Assembly (NCBI GenBank): GCA_964555735.1
Contig: CAZKTS010000151.1
Coordinates: forward strand, 1 to 18,854
Source of the DNA: CAZKTS01 sp964555735
Lineage (GTDB): Bacteria; Actinomycetota; Acidimicrobiia; IMCC26256; PALSA-555
DNA length: 18,854 bases
Direction of reading: 5' to 3'
Shown: one piece after another, positions 6,182 to 13,226 of the stretch
Layout: each line of letters begins with the position of its first letter
Numbering within the stretch: position 1 is the first letter of the stretch
Notes under the pieces: model-generated
Databases searched by the model: none
Told to the model about the DNA's origin: nothing
What the model saw: only the letters and a program-made list of their open reading frames with translations
Program-made: the position numbers and the translations under genes

Positions 6182-6203
6182 TCCGCGGCAGCATCGCGGC
6201 GCC

Positions 6204-7289
6204 ATGAGCGCCCCGACTGCCGTCTTCGTCTCGTTCCGACTCGGCGGCGCCGACGGCGTCTCCATCGAGGCCGCCAAGTGGGACTGGGCACTTCGGGAGC
6301 TCGGCTTCGCCACACGGCGCGTCGCGGGTGAGCTCGACGGTGCCATGCGGCCGAACGACACGTGGCTCCCGTTCCTCGCGATCGAACCGGTCGACGGCGC
6401 CCGGCCCGACCCGGAGGCTCTCGGCGCGGCCATCGCCGGCGCCGACCTCGTCGTCGTCGAGAACCTCTGCTCCCTGCCGCTCAACGCGACGGCGTCGACG
6501 ACGACCGCTGCCGTGCTCGACCAGCACGGCGGCCGCGTCCTGTTCCACCACCACGACCTGCCGTGGGAGCGCCCCCACCTCGCCCCCGTGCCCGGGATCC
6601 CGCCCGACCGCCCGAGCTCCCTCCACGTCACCATCAACGACGCGGCTCGTCGCGCGCTCGAGCACCGTGGCATCGCGGCGACGACCATCCGCAACGCATT
6701 CGACCTCGAGCCCGCGCCGGGCGACCGAGCCGGTACTCGGGCTGCTTTCGGCTTCGGTGACGGCGACGTCGTCGTGGCACAGCCCACCCGAGCGATCCCC
6801 CGCAAGGAGGTCGGTCGCGGCATGGAGTTCGCGGCCGCCCTGGCTCCGCTCGTCGCACCCAGGTCGGTGCGCTTCTGGCTCACCGGCCCGGCCGAGGACG
6901 GCTACGCCGCCGAGCTCGACCGCCTCATCGCTGCGGCACCCGTGCCGGTCACGCGCGGCCGGGCACCCCGGCGCGAGGACGTCTACGCGGCGAGCGACGT
7001 CATCGTCTTTCCGTCCAGCACCGAGGGGTTCGGGAATCCGGTGATCGAGGCGACGGTCGCCGGCACGCCGATCGCGGTCGCGCACTACCCGGTCCTCGAC
7101 GAGCTCGTCGCGCTCGGACTCCACCTGTTCTCGGTCGACGATCCGGGGCGGGTCGCCCGCTGGCTCGTGTCGCCGGACGAGGCTCTCGTCGCGGAGAACC
7201 GTGCCGTGCTCCGCCGCCACTTCGACCTCGCCGATCTCCCCGGCCGCATCCGCGAGGCGATGGCAGCGGTAGGTTGGCGCGACTGGTGA
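6204..7289 (+). CDS. GT-B fold glycosyltransferase (GT4-like)
   Basis: The product of 361 residues looks like a GT-B glycosyltransferase that moves a sugar from a nucleotide donor to an unknown acceptor. The C-terminal half carries the family's donor-binding features: VVVAQPTRAIPRKEV, FWLTGPAEDGYAAEL and FPSSTEGFGNPVIEA, the last with the E-x7-E pattern at Glu274 and Glu282. The N-terminal half (LGGADGVSIEAAKWDWALRELG) is the acceptor-side Rossmann domain, with HHHDLPWERP around residue 115. The chosen ATG at 6204 leaves a 22-base gap after the upstream gene. The stop codon overlaps the GTG of the next gene (GTGA). There are no membrane segments, so it is probably cytoplasmic or peripherally attached, perhaps working with its coupled two-helix neighbour. 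Confidence 0.88.
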   Translation: MSAPTAVFVSFRLGGADGVSIEAAKWDWALRELGFATRRVAGELDGAMRPNDTWLPFLAIEPVDGARPDPEALGAAIAGADLVVVENLCSLPLNATASTTTAAVLDQHGGRVLFHHHDLPWERPHLAPVPGIPPDRPSSLHVTINDAARRALEHRGIAATTIRNAFDLEPAPGDRAGTRAAFGFGDGDVVVAQPTRAIPRKEVGRGMEFAAALAPLVAPRSVRFWLTGPAEDGYAAELDRLIAAAPVPVTRGRAPRREDVYAASDVIVFPSSTEGFGNPVIEATVAGTPIAVAHYPVLDELVALGLHLFSVDDPGRVARWLVSPDEALVAENRAVLRRHFDLADLPGRIREAMAAVGWRDW

Positions 7290-7567
7290 GCGCGAACCCC
7301 GATCCCGTCCTCGAGCGCCGGGCGCGCATCGCCCGCTTCGTGAAGCTCGCGCAGCGCGTGGGCTACTCGTTCCTGCTGCTCGCGGTCGTCGCGTTCATCG
7401 CTGCCGCGGTCTCCGACTTCCCCTCGTGGCTCGTGACCGTGACCGTGGCTGCGCTCGTCGCCGCCATCGTGATCCTCCCGGTGCCGATCATCCTCGGGTA
7501 CGGGGTACGGGCGGCCGAGCGCGAAGAACGCCAGCAGGCCCGCGAGGCTCGCCCCGGGGGTTCGTAG
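7286..7567 (+). CDS. Small two-helix membrane protein
   Basis: This 93-residue protein has a charged N-terminus (LERRARIARFVK), two hydrophobic helices (about 27-46 and 51-72) and a strongly charged tail (AAEREERQQAREAR). I start it at the GTG at 7286, whose bases overlap the glycosyltransferase TGA (GTGA), rather than at the TTG at 7274 inside that gene. The coupling suggests a function tied to the glycosyltransferase, for example membrane recruitment; that is inference. I do not recognise a named family. Confidence 0.72.
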   Translation: MSANPDPVLERRARIARFVKLAQRVGYSFLLLAVVAFIAAAVSDFPSWLVTVTVAALVAAIVILPVPIILGYGVRAAEREERQQAREARPGGS

Positions 7568-7577
7568 GCCGCGGAGC

Positions 7578-7593
7578 CCACGATCTACCGTGG
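7578..7593 (+). terminator. Weak hairpin between the membrane protein and the aldo/keto reductase
   Basis: CCACG and CGTGG form a five-pair stem around a six-base loop, 11 bases after the upstream stop, and extra G-C pairs are possible outside it with bulges. There is no T-run, so termination is only a possibility. The loop and right arm also contain TACCGT, a -10-like hexamer that could drive the downstream gene. Confidence 0.25.
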
Positions 7594-7625
7594 TGGCCCC
7601 TGCGGCTCCCGCACTGGAGGCGAGC

Positions 7626-8633
7626 ATGCGCACCCGTCGTTTCGGTCAGTCCGAGCTCGAGGTCTCCGAGGTCGGCTTCGGCACCTGGACGCTCGCCAGC
7701 GACTGGTGGGGTGTCGTCGAGGACAAGGTCGGGCTGCTGCGAGCCGCACTCGACGCCGGCATCAACTTGATCGACACCGCTCCCGTCTACGGCAGCGACG
7801 GGCTCGGCGAGACGCTGCTGGCCGACGTGCTGCGCACCGATCGGGCGTCGATCGTGCTCACCACCAAGTGTGGCTACGACATCGATGCCGAGCGCAAGTA
7901 CCCCGGCCAGTCCGAGCGCCCCCACGACTGGCGGCCCGAGTCGATCCGCAAGCAGCTCGAGGACTCGCTGCAGCGTCTCGGCACCGACTACATCGACCTC
8001 TACCAGCTGCACAACACGCGCATCGAGCCGATCCTCGACGACGACCTGTGGGCGGAGCTCGTCGCGATTCGCGACGAGGGCAAGGTCCGCGAGCTCGGCG
8101 TCGCGCTCGGCCCGGCCATCGGCTGGGTCGACGAGGGCGTTCAGGCGATCGACCGCCGCCCGATCGCGACCCTCCAGACGGTCTTCAACGTGCTCGAGCA
8201 GGAGCCCGGCCTGACCTTCGCCGCACGCGACAACGTCGCCGACGGCAAGGTGTCGCTCATCTCGCGCGTTCCCCACGCCTCGGACACGCTGTCAGGGCGC
8301 GTGACGCCCGACACGGTGTTCCCGAAGGAAGACCACCGGTCGCACCGCAACCGCGACAACATGCTCGACAACTTCGAGAAGGCCGCGACCCTGTCGTTCC
8401 TCTGGGAGGGCACCGGCCGCACCATGGGTCAGGCGGCGATCGCCGCGATCCTCGCCAACCCGGCCTTCGCGACGGTGCTGCCCACCTGCACGACGGTCGA
8501 GGAGGTCACCGAATACGCGGCGGCATCCGAGCTGCCTCTCTCCGATGACGAACGTGCGCGCGTCGACGACCTCTGGTCTCGCAACTTCGACCACGCCGAC
8601 CGCTACCAGATGCCCCTGAAGTCGAGCGTGTAG
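7626..8633 (+). CDS. Aldo/keto reductase
   Basis: The 335-residue protein is a full-length member of the aldo/keto reductase family, NAD(P)H-dependent oxidoreductases with a TIM-barrel fold. The catalytic tetrad can be placed at Asp50 and Tyr55 (NLIDTAPVYGSDGLGE), Lys81 (VLTTKCGYD) and His129 (LYQLHN). ESIRKQLEDSLQRLGTDYIDLYQLH is the usual family signature. The middle part, with RDNVADGKVSLISRVPHAS and a DNMLDNFEKA stretch, resembles the larger bacterial AKR branches. The ATG at 7626 is chosen because GGAGG lies five bases upstream; the frame is open further upstream. A TetR regulator starts five bases after the stop, followed directly by a sulfatase, so the three probably form one operon. 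Substrate unknown; a sugar-derived aldehyde or ketone released by the sulfatase pathway is one guess. Confidence 0.92.
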   Translation: MRTRRFGQSELEVSEVGFGTWTLASDWWGVVEDKVGLLRAALDAGINLIDTAPVYGSDGLGETLLADVLRTDRASIVLTTKCGYDIDAERKYPGQSERPHDWRPESIRKQLEDSLQRLGTDYIDLYQLHNTRIEPILDDDLWAELVAIRDEGKVRELGVALGPAIGWVDEGVQAIDRRPIATLQTVFNVLEQEPGLTFAARDNVADGKVSLISRVPHASDTLSGRVTPDTVFPKEDHRSHRNRDNMLDNFEKAATLSFLWEGTGRTMGQAAIAAILANPAFATVLPTCTTVEEVTEYAAASELPLSDDERARVDDLWSRNFDHADRYQMPLKSSV

Positions 8634-8638
8634 CGGGG

Positions 8639-9244
8639 ATGGCGACTCGCCTCCCGGCGGAGCAACGCCGCCGACAGCTCCTCGACACCGCGTGCGAGGT
8701 CTTCGCCGAGCGCGGCTTCCACGCGACCTCCATGGAGGACGTCGCCAGTCGCGCCGGCGTCACCAAGCCGGTCCTCTACCAGCACTTTCCCTCCAAGCGC
8801 GCGCTCTTCGTCGAGCTGCTCGACGACGTCGGCCATCAGCTCCTCGGCGAGCTCGCGGTCGCGACCAGCGCGGCGCACACCGGGCGCGAGCGCGTCGAGG
8901 AAGGGTTCGCGGCCTACTTCCGGTTCGTCACCCGCAACGAGGCCGCGTTCCGTCTCCTGTTCGGCGCGTCGGCCCGCAACGACCCCGAGTTCACCGAGGT
9001 CGTCGAGCGGGTGCTCGACGAGACCGCCGACGCGATCAGCGGCCTCATCGACATCGAGGGCACCGCCGAGCACCGTCGAGTCCTGGCCCACGCCCTCATC
9101 GGCATCGCTGAAGCGACAAGCCGCGATGCGCTCACAGAAGAAGGCACCGCGCTCGAACCGACCCGACTCGCCAACTGGGTGAGCGAGCTCGTGTGGTTCG
9201 GTCTCCGTGGCGTGCGCGCCGACGAGCCCCTCGACGCGCGCTGA
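8639..9244 (+). CDS. TetR/AcrR family transcriptional regulator
   Basis: At 201 residues this is a normal-length TetR-family DNA-binding protein. The N-terminal helix-turn-helix spans about residues 10-57, with RRQLLDTACEVFAERGFHAT, MEDVASRAGVTKPVLYQHF and SKRALF following the family consensus closely. The C-terminal ligand and dimer domain (60-200) contains AYFRFVTRNEAAFRLLFG, which resembles TetR members linked to lipid or acyl-CoA metabolism. The gene starts five bases after the aldo/keto reductase stop, and its TGA shares one base with the ATG of the sulfatase (TGATG). It probably controls this operon, most often as a repressor released by a small ligand. The operator was not identified. 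Confidence 0.92.
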   Translation: MATRLPAEQRRRQLLDTACEVFAERGFHATSMEDVASRAGVTKPVLYQHFPSKRALFVELLDDVGHQLLGELAVATSAAHTGRERVEEGFAAYFRFVTRNEAAFRLLFGASARNDPEFTEVVERVLDETADAISGLIDIEGTAEHRRVLAHALIGIAEATSRDALTEEGTALEPTRLANWVSELVWFGLRGVRADEPLDAR

Positions 9245-10770
9245 TGGCGTTCGATCCCATCACCGCGACGACCGAATCGGTCGCCGACCATCGCGAGCCC
9301 TCCTTCGTCCACGCCGATCAGGTCGACGCAGCCACGCAGCGACTCACCGACTATGTGGCGCGCACCGGGCGACGCCCCAACATCCTGGTCGTGCTCTTCG
9401 ACGACGTCGGTTGGGGCGACTTCGGTTGCTACGGCGGTGGCGTCGCGGTCGGCGCGCCGACACCCAACATCGATCGACTGGCACGCGAGGGGCTCCTGCT
9501 CACGTCCTGCTACTCGGAGCCGTCGTGCAGCCCGTCGCGAGCGACCCTCATGACCGGCCGCCTCCCGATGCGCCACGGGCTCTTGCGCCCGCCGATGTAC
9601 GGCGAGCCGGGCGGGCTCCAGGGCGAGATCACCATCGCCGAGCTGCTCTCCGATGCCGGTTACACGACGCAAGCGGTCGGCAAGTGGCACATGGGCGAGA
9701 ACCCCGAGTCCCAGCCGCAGAACGTGGGGTTCGACGACTTCTACGGCTTCCTCTCCGTGTCCGACATGTACACGGAGTGGCGCGACCCCTACTTCTTCCC
9801 CGAGATCGTGTACTCGGAGGAACGCACGAAGTGGGTCGAGAACCAGCCCTTCAACCGCTGCTTCGTGCACGCGACACGCAATGCAGAGCTCGAAGAGGTC
9901 GAGGAGGTCACCATCCCGGTGCTCTCGACGCTCGACGACAAGTGGGCGGCGTACTCCGAAGACTTCATCCGCCGCCAGGCCGACGGTGACCAGCCGTGGT
10001 TCCTGTACCACAACACACGCGGTGCGCACTTCGACAACTACCCGCTGGAGAAGTACCTCGGGTCGTCGCCCGCCAAGCACCCGTACAAGGACACGATGAT
10101 CGAGCTCGACGACATCGTCGGGCGATTGGTCGACACCTTGCGGGAGACCGGCCAGCTCGAGGACACGCTGATCATCGTCACGTCCGACAACGGTCCGGAG
10201 ATGGAGACCTGGCCCGACGCGGCCTACACCCCGTTCCGGTGCGCCAAGGGGTCCACGTGGGAGGGCGGCGTGCGCGTCCCGGCGGTCGTCGCGTGGCCCG
10301 GGATGATCGACGCCGACCGGGCGTCCGACGGGCTGTTCCACTTCAGCGACCTGTTCCCCACCGCACTCACGCTGGCGGGCACACCGGCCGCCGTGCCCGA
10401 CGACCGGTTCATCGACGGCGTCGACCAGACCTCGTTCCTGCTCGCGCCCGACGGCATGTCGAACCGCAAGTACCAGTACTACTGGCTCCAGCAGACGTTC
10501 TCGGCGCTGCGCTGCGGTGAGTACAAGATGATGATCGCCTCGATCTCCGACGACTCGAGCGACGTCGTGAACCCCGGCGGCTTCACGGGCGTCGAGCAGC
10601 GCTATCCCTACGGTCGGCTCTACAACCTCTATCTCGACCCGAAGGAGACGCACAGCTACCTCATCCGGAAGCTGGCGTACCTCGATGCGTTCACCTCGGG
10701 GATCGGGAAGCACCTCCGCACCTTCGGCAAGTACCCGCCGAAGAACGCGGTGGGCGGCGCGCGCAGCTAG
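9244..10770 (+). CDS. Cysteine-type sulfatase (arylsulfatase family), cytoplasmic
   Basis: The 508-residue protein belongs to the alkaline-phosphatase/sulfatase superfamily and should hydrolyse a sulfate ester. Cys95 in CSPSRATLMTGR is the residue converted to formylglycine. Asp53-Asp54 (FDDVGWGDFG) and Asp315-Asn316 (SDNG) are the calcium ligands. Lys147 and His149 (VGKWHMG), His262 (RGAHFDN) and Lys335 (RCAKGSTWEGG) complete the active site. The enzyme is full length and shows no loss of key residues. No signal peptide or lipobox precedes PNILVVLFDD, which is unusual for sulfatases and implies that the sulfated substrate is imported or made inside the cell. A formylglycine-generating enzyme is needed and is not in this window. 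The start overlaps the TetR stop by one base. The TAG stop lies in the CTAG shared with the convergent LLM gene. Confidence 0.93.
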   Translation: MAFDPITATTESVADHREPSFVHADQVDAATQRLTDYVARTGRRPNILVVLFDDVGWGDFGCYGGGVAVGAPTPNIDRLAREGLLLTSCYSEPSCSPSRATLMTGRLPMRHGLLRPPMYGEPGGLQGEITIAELLSDAGYTTQAVGKWHMGENPESQPQNVGFDDFYGFLSVSDMYTEWRDPYFFPEIVYSEERTKWVENQPFNRCFVHATRNAELEEVEEVTIPVLSTLDDKWAAYSEDFIRRQADGDQPWFLYHNTRGAHFDNYPLEKYLGSSPAKHPYKDTMIELDDIVGRLVDTLRETGQLEDTLIIVTSDNGPEMETWPDAAYTPFRCAKGSTWEGGVRVPAVVAWPGMIDADRASDGLFHFSDLFPTALTLAGTPAAVPDDRFIDGVDQTSFLLAPDGMSNRKYQYYWLQQTFSALRCGEYKMMIASISDDSSDVVNPGGFTGVEQRYPYGRLYNLYLDPKETHSYLIRKLAYLDAFTSGIGKHLRTFGKYPPKNAVGGARS

Positions 10771-11714
10771 CCGGCCAGCGCCGCACGCACGCGCGCCAGC
10801 ACACCGTCACCGATCGCGACGATCTGCTCCCGCACCGCCTCCGCGGTCAGGCCCGGCACGTGGATCCGCACGTTCAGCGCGTCCGCCGCGGCGCGCTCCA
10901 TCGTGTCGACGAGCTCCTCGGCCACCTCGGCAGGATCCGTGGACGTGACCAGCCCGTCGTCGGCCCAGTGCGCCTGCGCGACCGATGGCGAGTACCCGCG
11001 GTACACGTCGCGCTGGTCACTCATCCGCGCGCGCGGGGGTTCACCGACCCACGCTCGTCGGATGAGCACACAGGCACCGGCACCGTCGGCCTCGCGGTAC
11101 GCGTCCGTGAGGCGCCGACAGCGCTCCGGCGTCGAGAGGGAGTCGAACAGCAAGCCCGCACCGACGCCCGCCGCCCGGCGAACCGCGGTCAGGCCCATCG
11201 CCGCGCTCAACAGGGGGATCGGTTGCTCGGCGCGCGCGGCGATGGCGGGGTCGCCCGAGAGCGGCGGCTCGACCTCACCGCGGAGGATCGCGGCCACGGT
11301 CACCAAGCCCTCGGTGAAGCGATCCGTCAGCCCGCGCATGGGGATGTCCATGATGCGGAAGTCGTCCTCGAGGGCGCCGGACGCGACGCCGAGACCGACC
11401 CGGCCCGGGAACCGCGCGTCCAGCCACGAGATCTCCTCGGCCACGAGTGCGGCCGGGCGCAGCGGCAGGAGCAGCGGAGCCGGGGCGCCCCAACCCGCCG
11501 TCATCGCTTCGAGGCAGAACCCGACGGCCTGGAGCGGGTTCGGGAGGTACCCGGGGAAGCCACCGTGGTGCTCGCTCGTCATGACGCCATCGAACCCGTG
11601 GTCGGCACCGAGGGCCGCCTGCCGCCGAAGCTCGTCGACGATGGCCGTGGGCGCGAGGTCGTTGTGGGGATAGAGCCGCAGCGAGACGCTGCCGGGGGCG
11701 AAGGGTGGGGTCAC
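10767..11714 (-). CDS. LLM class flavin-dependent oxidoreductase (luciferase-like)
   Basis: The 315-residue protein matches the bacterial luciferase-like family, which uses FMN or F420 for oxidation or hydride transfer. Features seen are GFDGVMTSEHHGG (40-52), the strand-helix pattern of a TIM barrel, LVAEEISWLDARFPGRVGLGVASG (90-113) and the downstream PIPLLSAAMGLTAVRRAAGVGAGLL segment. F420-dependent members are common in actinobacteria, but the cofactor cannot be decided here. The start is GTG (VTPPFAP). A -10-like TAGGCT lies six bases upstream, so the message may be leaderless. The 3' end shares CTAG with the sulfatase stop, so transcription of the two genes collides head-on. Upstream it diverges from the STAS-like gene across an 83-bp spacer. 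Confidence 0.9.
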   Translation of the reverse strand: MTPPFAPGSVSLRLYPHNDLAPTAIVDELRRQAALGADHGFDGVMTSEHHGGFPGYLPNPLQAVGFCLEAMTAGWGAPAPLLLPLRPAALVAEEISWLDARFPGRVGLGVASGALEDDFRIMDIPMRGLTDRFTEGLVTVAAILRGEVEPPLSGDPAIAARAEQPIPLLSAAMGLTAVRRAAGVGAGLLFDSLSTPERCRRLTDAYREADGAGACVLIRRAWVGEPPRARMSDQRDVYRGYSPSVAQAHWADDGLVTSTDPAEVAEELVDTMERAAADALNVRIHVPGLTAEAVREQIVAIGDGVLARVRAALAG

Positions 11715-11720
11715 GTCCGG

Positions 11721-11726
11721 AGCCTA
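11721..11726 (-). promoter_or_regulatory. Candidate -10 element for leaderless LLM oxidoreductase message
   Basis: TAGGCT on the minus strand matches TANNNT and ends six bases before the GTG start. No -35 hexamer is recognisable. The spacing matches that at the crotonase gene and at the gene starting at 12630. Confidence 0.4.
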
Positions 11727-11797
11727 GGGATCCACCGCTCCCGGTGAGATCGACGCCGGGGTTGGGCGTTGCGGCGGTCGGGGTAGCACCCACTCCT

Positions 11798-12088
11798 ATG
11801 GCCGCCGTCTCCATCCACTCCTTCAGCCGCCGCCGGACCCACGCGTCCCTGATCGGGTCGTTCGACGACCAGAACGCCGAGTTCTTGGCCGATCACCTCG
11901 ACGAGCTCGAAGGCGACGTCCTGCTGGACTGCGACCGCCTCGAGGCCCTCGATGGTCGAGCGGCCCGCGTGCTCCTCGGCTTCCGAGCTGCGCTCCGCCG
12001 GCGCGGCCGCCAGCTCATGCTGCGGTCGGTCCCGAGCGCATGCCGCACCGTCCTCATGCGTCAGGCCCGTCGCTTCAAGCACTGCTGA
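11798..12088 (+). CDS. STAS-domain-like protein (anti-sigma-factor antagonist type), atypical
   Basis: The 96-residue protein fits the single STAS domain used by SpoIIAA-like anti-anti-sigma factors. The order is strand (ASLIGSFDD), helix (AEFLADHLDELE), strand (VLLDCDRLEAL), helix (GRAARVLLGFRAALRRRG), strand (RQLMLRSV) and helix (SACRTVLMRQA). In active members the turn reads D-S-S-G and the second Ser is phosphorylated by the partner kinase. Here the same turn reads A-L-D-G, with Asp52 at the phosphoserine position. The protein could behave as permanently phosphorylated, or may have lost partner switching. The frame is open upstream to 11705, but the ATG at 11798 fits the domain start. A DUF6328 gene follows after 10 bases. 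No kinase or sigma partner is adjacent. The family call is by pattern only. Confidence 0.6.
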   Translation: MAAVSIHSFSRRRTHASLIGSFDDQNAEFLADHLDELEGDVLLDCDRLEALDGRAARVLLGFRAALRRRGRQLMLRSVPSACRTVLMRQARRFKHC

Positions 12089-12098
12089 GGTCGTCGCG

Positions 12099-12569
12099 AT
12101 GACCGACGGGGCGACGCAGGAGACGAAGCAGGAGCGACTCGACCGCGAGCTCTCCGAGCTGATGCAGGAGCTACGGGTGCTCCTGCCGGGCGTCCAGGTG
12201 CTCTTCGCGTTCCTGCTGATCCTGCCGTTCAACGTCGGCTTCCAAGACGTCAACGGCAGCGAGCGCGCGCTCTACTTCGGCGCGTTGGCCGCGACGGCCG
12301 TGAGCGCGATCCTGCTCGTCGCGCCGAGCGTGCGGCACCGGGGCCGCTTCCGCGATCGCGACAAGGAAGCGTTGATCGTTTCGTCGAACCGACTCGCGCT
12401 CATGGCCACCGGCTTCCTTGCGGTCGCGATGGCAATGGTCCTCACCCTGATCGGCGAGTACCTCTACGGCTGGCTCGTCGGTGTCGTCGCCGGCGCCGCG
12501 GTCATCGTGCTTGCCGGCTGGTTCTGGTACGGATGGGCCGTCGTCCGCCGCCGCGTGGACCGCGACTGA
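12099..12569 (+). CDS. DUF6328 family membrane protein
   Basis: The 156-residue protein has four predicted membrane helices (about 30-46, 57-77, 98-119 and 122-146) after an acidic/basic cytoplasmic N-terminus (QERLDRELSELMQELRVLL). The segment ELMQELRVLLPGVQVLFAFLL followed by LPFNVGF and later VAPSVRHRGRFRDRDKE matches my recollection of DUF6328, a widespread actinobacterial membrane family without known function. The ATG at 12099 is ten bases after the STAS-like stop, so the pair is likely co-transcribed. The frame is open further upstream but there it only shadows the STAS-like gene. Confidence 0.75.
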   Translation: MTDGATQETKQERLDRELSELMQELRVLLPGVQVLFAFLLILPFNVGFQDVNGSERALYFGALAATAVSAILLVAPSVRHRGRFRDRDKEALIVSSNRLALMATGFLAVAMAMVLTLIGEYLYGWLVGVVAGAAVIVLAGWFWYGWAVVRRRVDRD

Positions 12570-12617
12570 TCACTCTCTCCGGCGTCGGACGGATCGCCGA
12601 TCGCGCGCGCGCCTGGG

Positions 12618-12623
12618 TACCCT
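12618..12623 (+). promoter_or_regulatory. Candidate -10 element, leaderless start at 12630
   Basis: TACCCT matches TANNNT and lies six bases before the ATG at 12630; a GTG at 12627 is also in frame. A transcript starting about seven bases downstream would begin at the ATG. No Shine-Dalgarno sequence precedes the gene, which agrees with leaderless expression. Confidence 0.4.
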
Positions 12624-12629
12624 GACGTG

Positions 12630-13007
12630 ATGCGTCGGTGCCGCTCACTGTTCGTCGTCGCGGCCGTCGCGTTCGGGGCGCTCGGCGTCGGCCACGCCGG
12701 CGCGAGCACGCTCAGCACCACAACCGCCAGCTCGACACGCTCGGTTGCGGCGTCCGGCGACGCCGACGTGTCGCTGCACGACTCCGTCGTCGCCGAGCCG
12801 GCAGCCCACGCGACGCTCGTCCGCGCGCACGACATCGGCCACCGCGGCGGAGTGGAGGCGTGGCCGGCGGCCTTCGGCGTGCTCGCCGCCACGATCGCGC
12901 TGGCCGCGCAGGCGCGGCGCGCGCTGCACCTGGTCCTTCGTCACCTTCGTCCCTCGTTCGCTCGGGACGGCATCGCCGCCCGCGCGCCACCGCTGCGCCT
13001 CGTCTGA
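12630..13007 (+). CDS. Small secreted or membrane-anchored hypothetical protein
   Basis: The 125-residue product starts with a clear signal peptide (MRRCRSLFVVAAVAFGALGVGHAGAS, likely cut after GHAGA). A Ser/Thr/Ala-rich low-complexity stretch follows, then a His-containing middle part (VRAHDIGHRGG). A second hydrophobic helix (about 75-95, AAFGVLAATIALAAQA) and a basic tail (RRALHLVLRHLRPSFARDG) end the protein. This suggests a type I membrane protein with a small external domain. I recognise no family. A small membrane-protein gene follows 63 bases downstream, after a GC-rich hairpin (13032-13044) without a T-run. Confidence 0.6.
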   Translation: MRRCRSLFVVAAVAFGALGVGHAGASTLSTTTASSTRSVAASGDADVSLHDSVVAEPAAHATLVRAHDIGHRGGVEAWPAAFGVLAATIALAAQARRALHLVLRHLRPSFARDGIAARAPPLRLV

Positions 13008-13070
13008 CGGAACGATCAGCAGCCCGGAGGCGGCGCTTCGCGCCCGCTTCCCTCACAGACGAGGTGCACC

Positions 13071-13208
13071 GTGGAGGCTCCCAACGAGCCCGACCACGGC
13101 GACGTCGAGCACAACGATGGCTCCTGCCTGGAGCTCTTCCCGTTCGTGCTGTTCGCCGTCGTCGTCGTGGCAACCCTGCTCGCAATCATCTTCGGCGGCG
13201 ACGCATGA
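13071..13208 (+). CDS. Small single-pass membrane protein (45 aa)
   Basis: This short frame begins at a GTG (VEAPNEPDHGDVEHND) preceded by GAGGTG seven bases upstream. It encodes an acidic, hydrophilic first half and a single strongly hydrophobic helix (LFPFVLFAVVVVATLLAIIF), and ends FGGDA. The layout is that of a tail-anchored small membrane protein. The stop lies 18 bases from the stop of the convergent molybdopterin gene. The function is unknown. The sharp split between acidic and hydrophobic halves and the ribosome-binding site make a real gene more likely than chance. Confidence 0.55.
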   Translation: MEAPNEPDHGDVEHNDGSCLELFPFVLFAVVVVATLLAIIFGGDA

Positions 13209-13226
13209 CGTCAGCCCCCGGTCGAC

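Noticed and set aside
13032..13044. GC-rich hairpin GGCGC-TTC-GCGCC as terminator
   Set aside because: The stem has only five pairs and is followed by no T-run. It could occur by chance at this GC content.
13206..13213. Perfect palindrome TGACGTCA
   Set aside because: An eight-base palindrome is expected by chance in a window of this size. It overlaps a stop codon, with no second site nearby.
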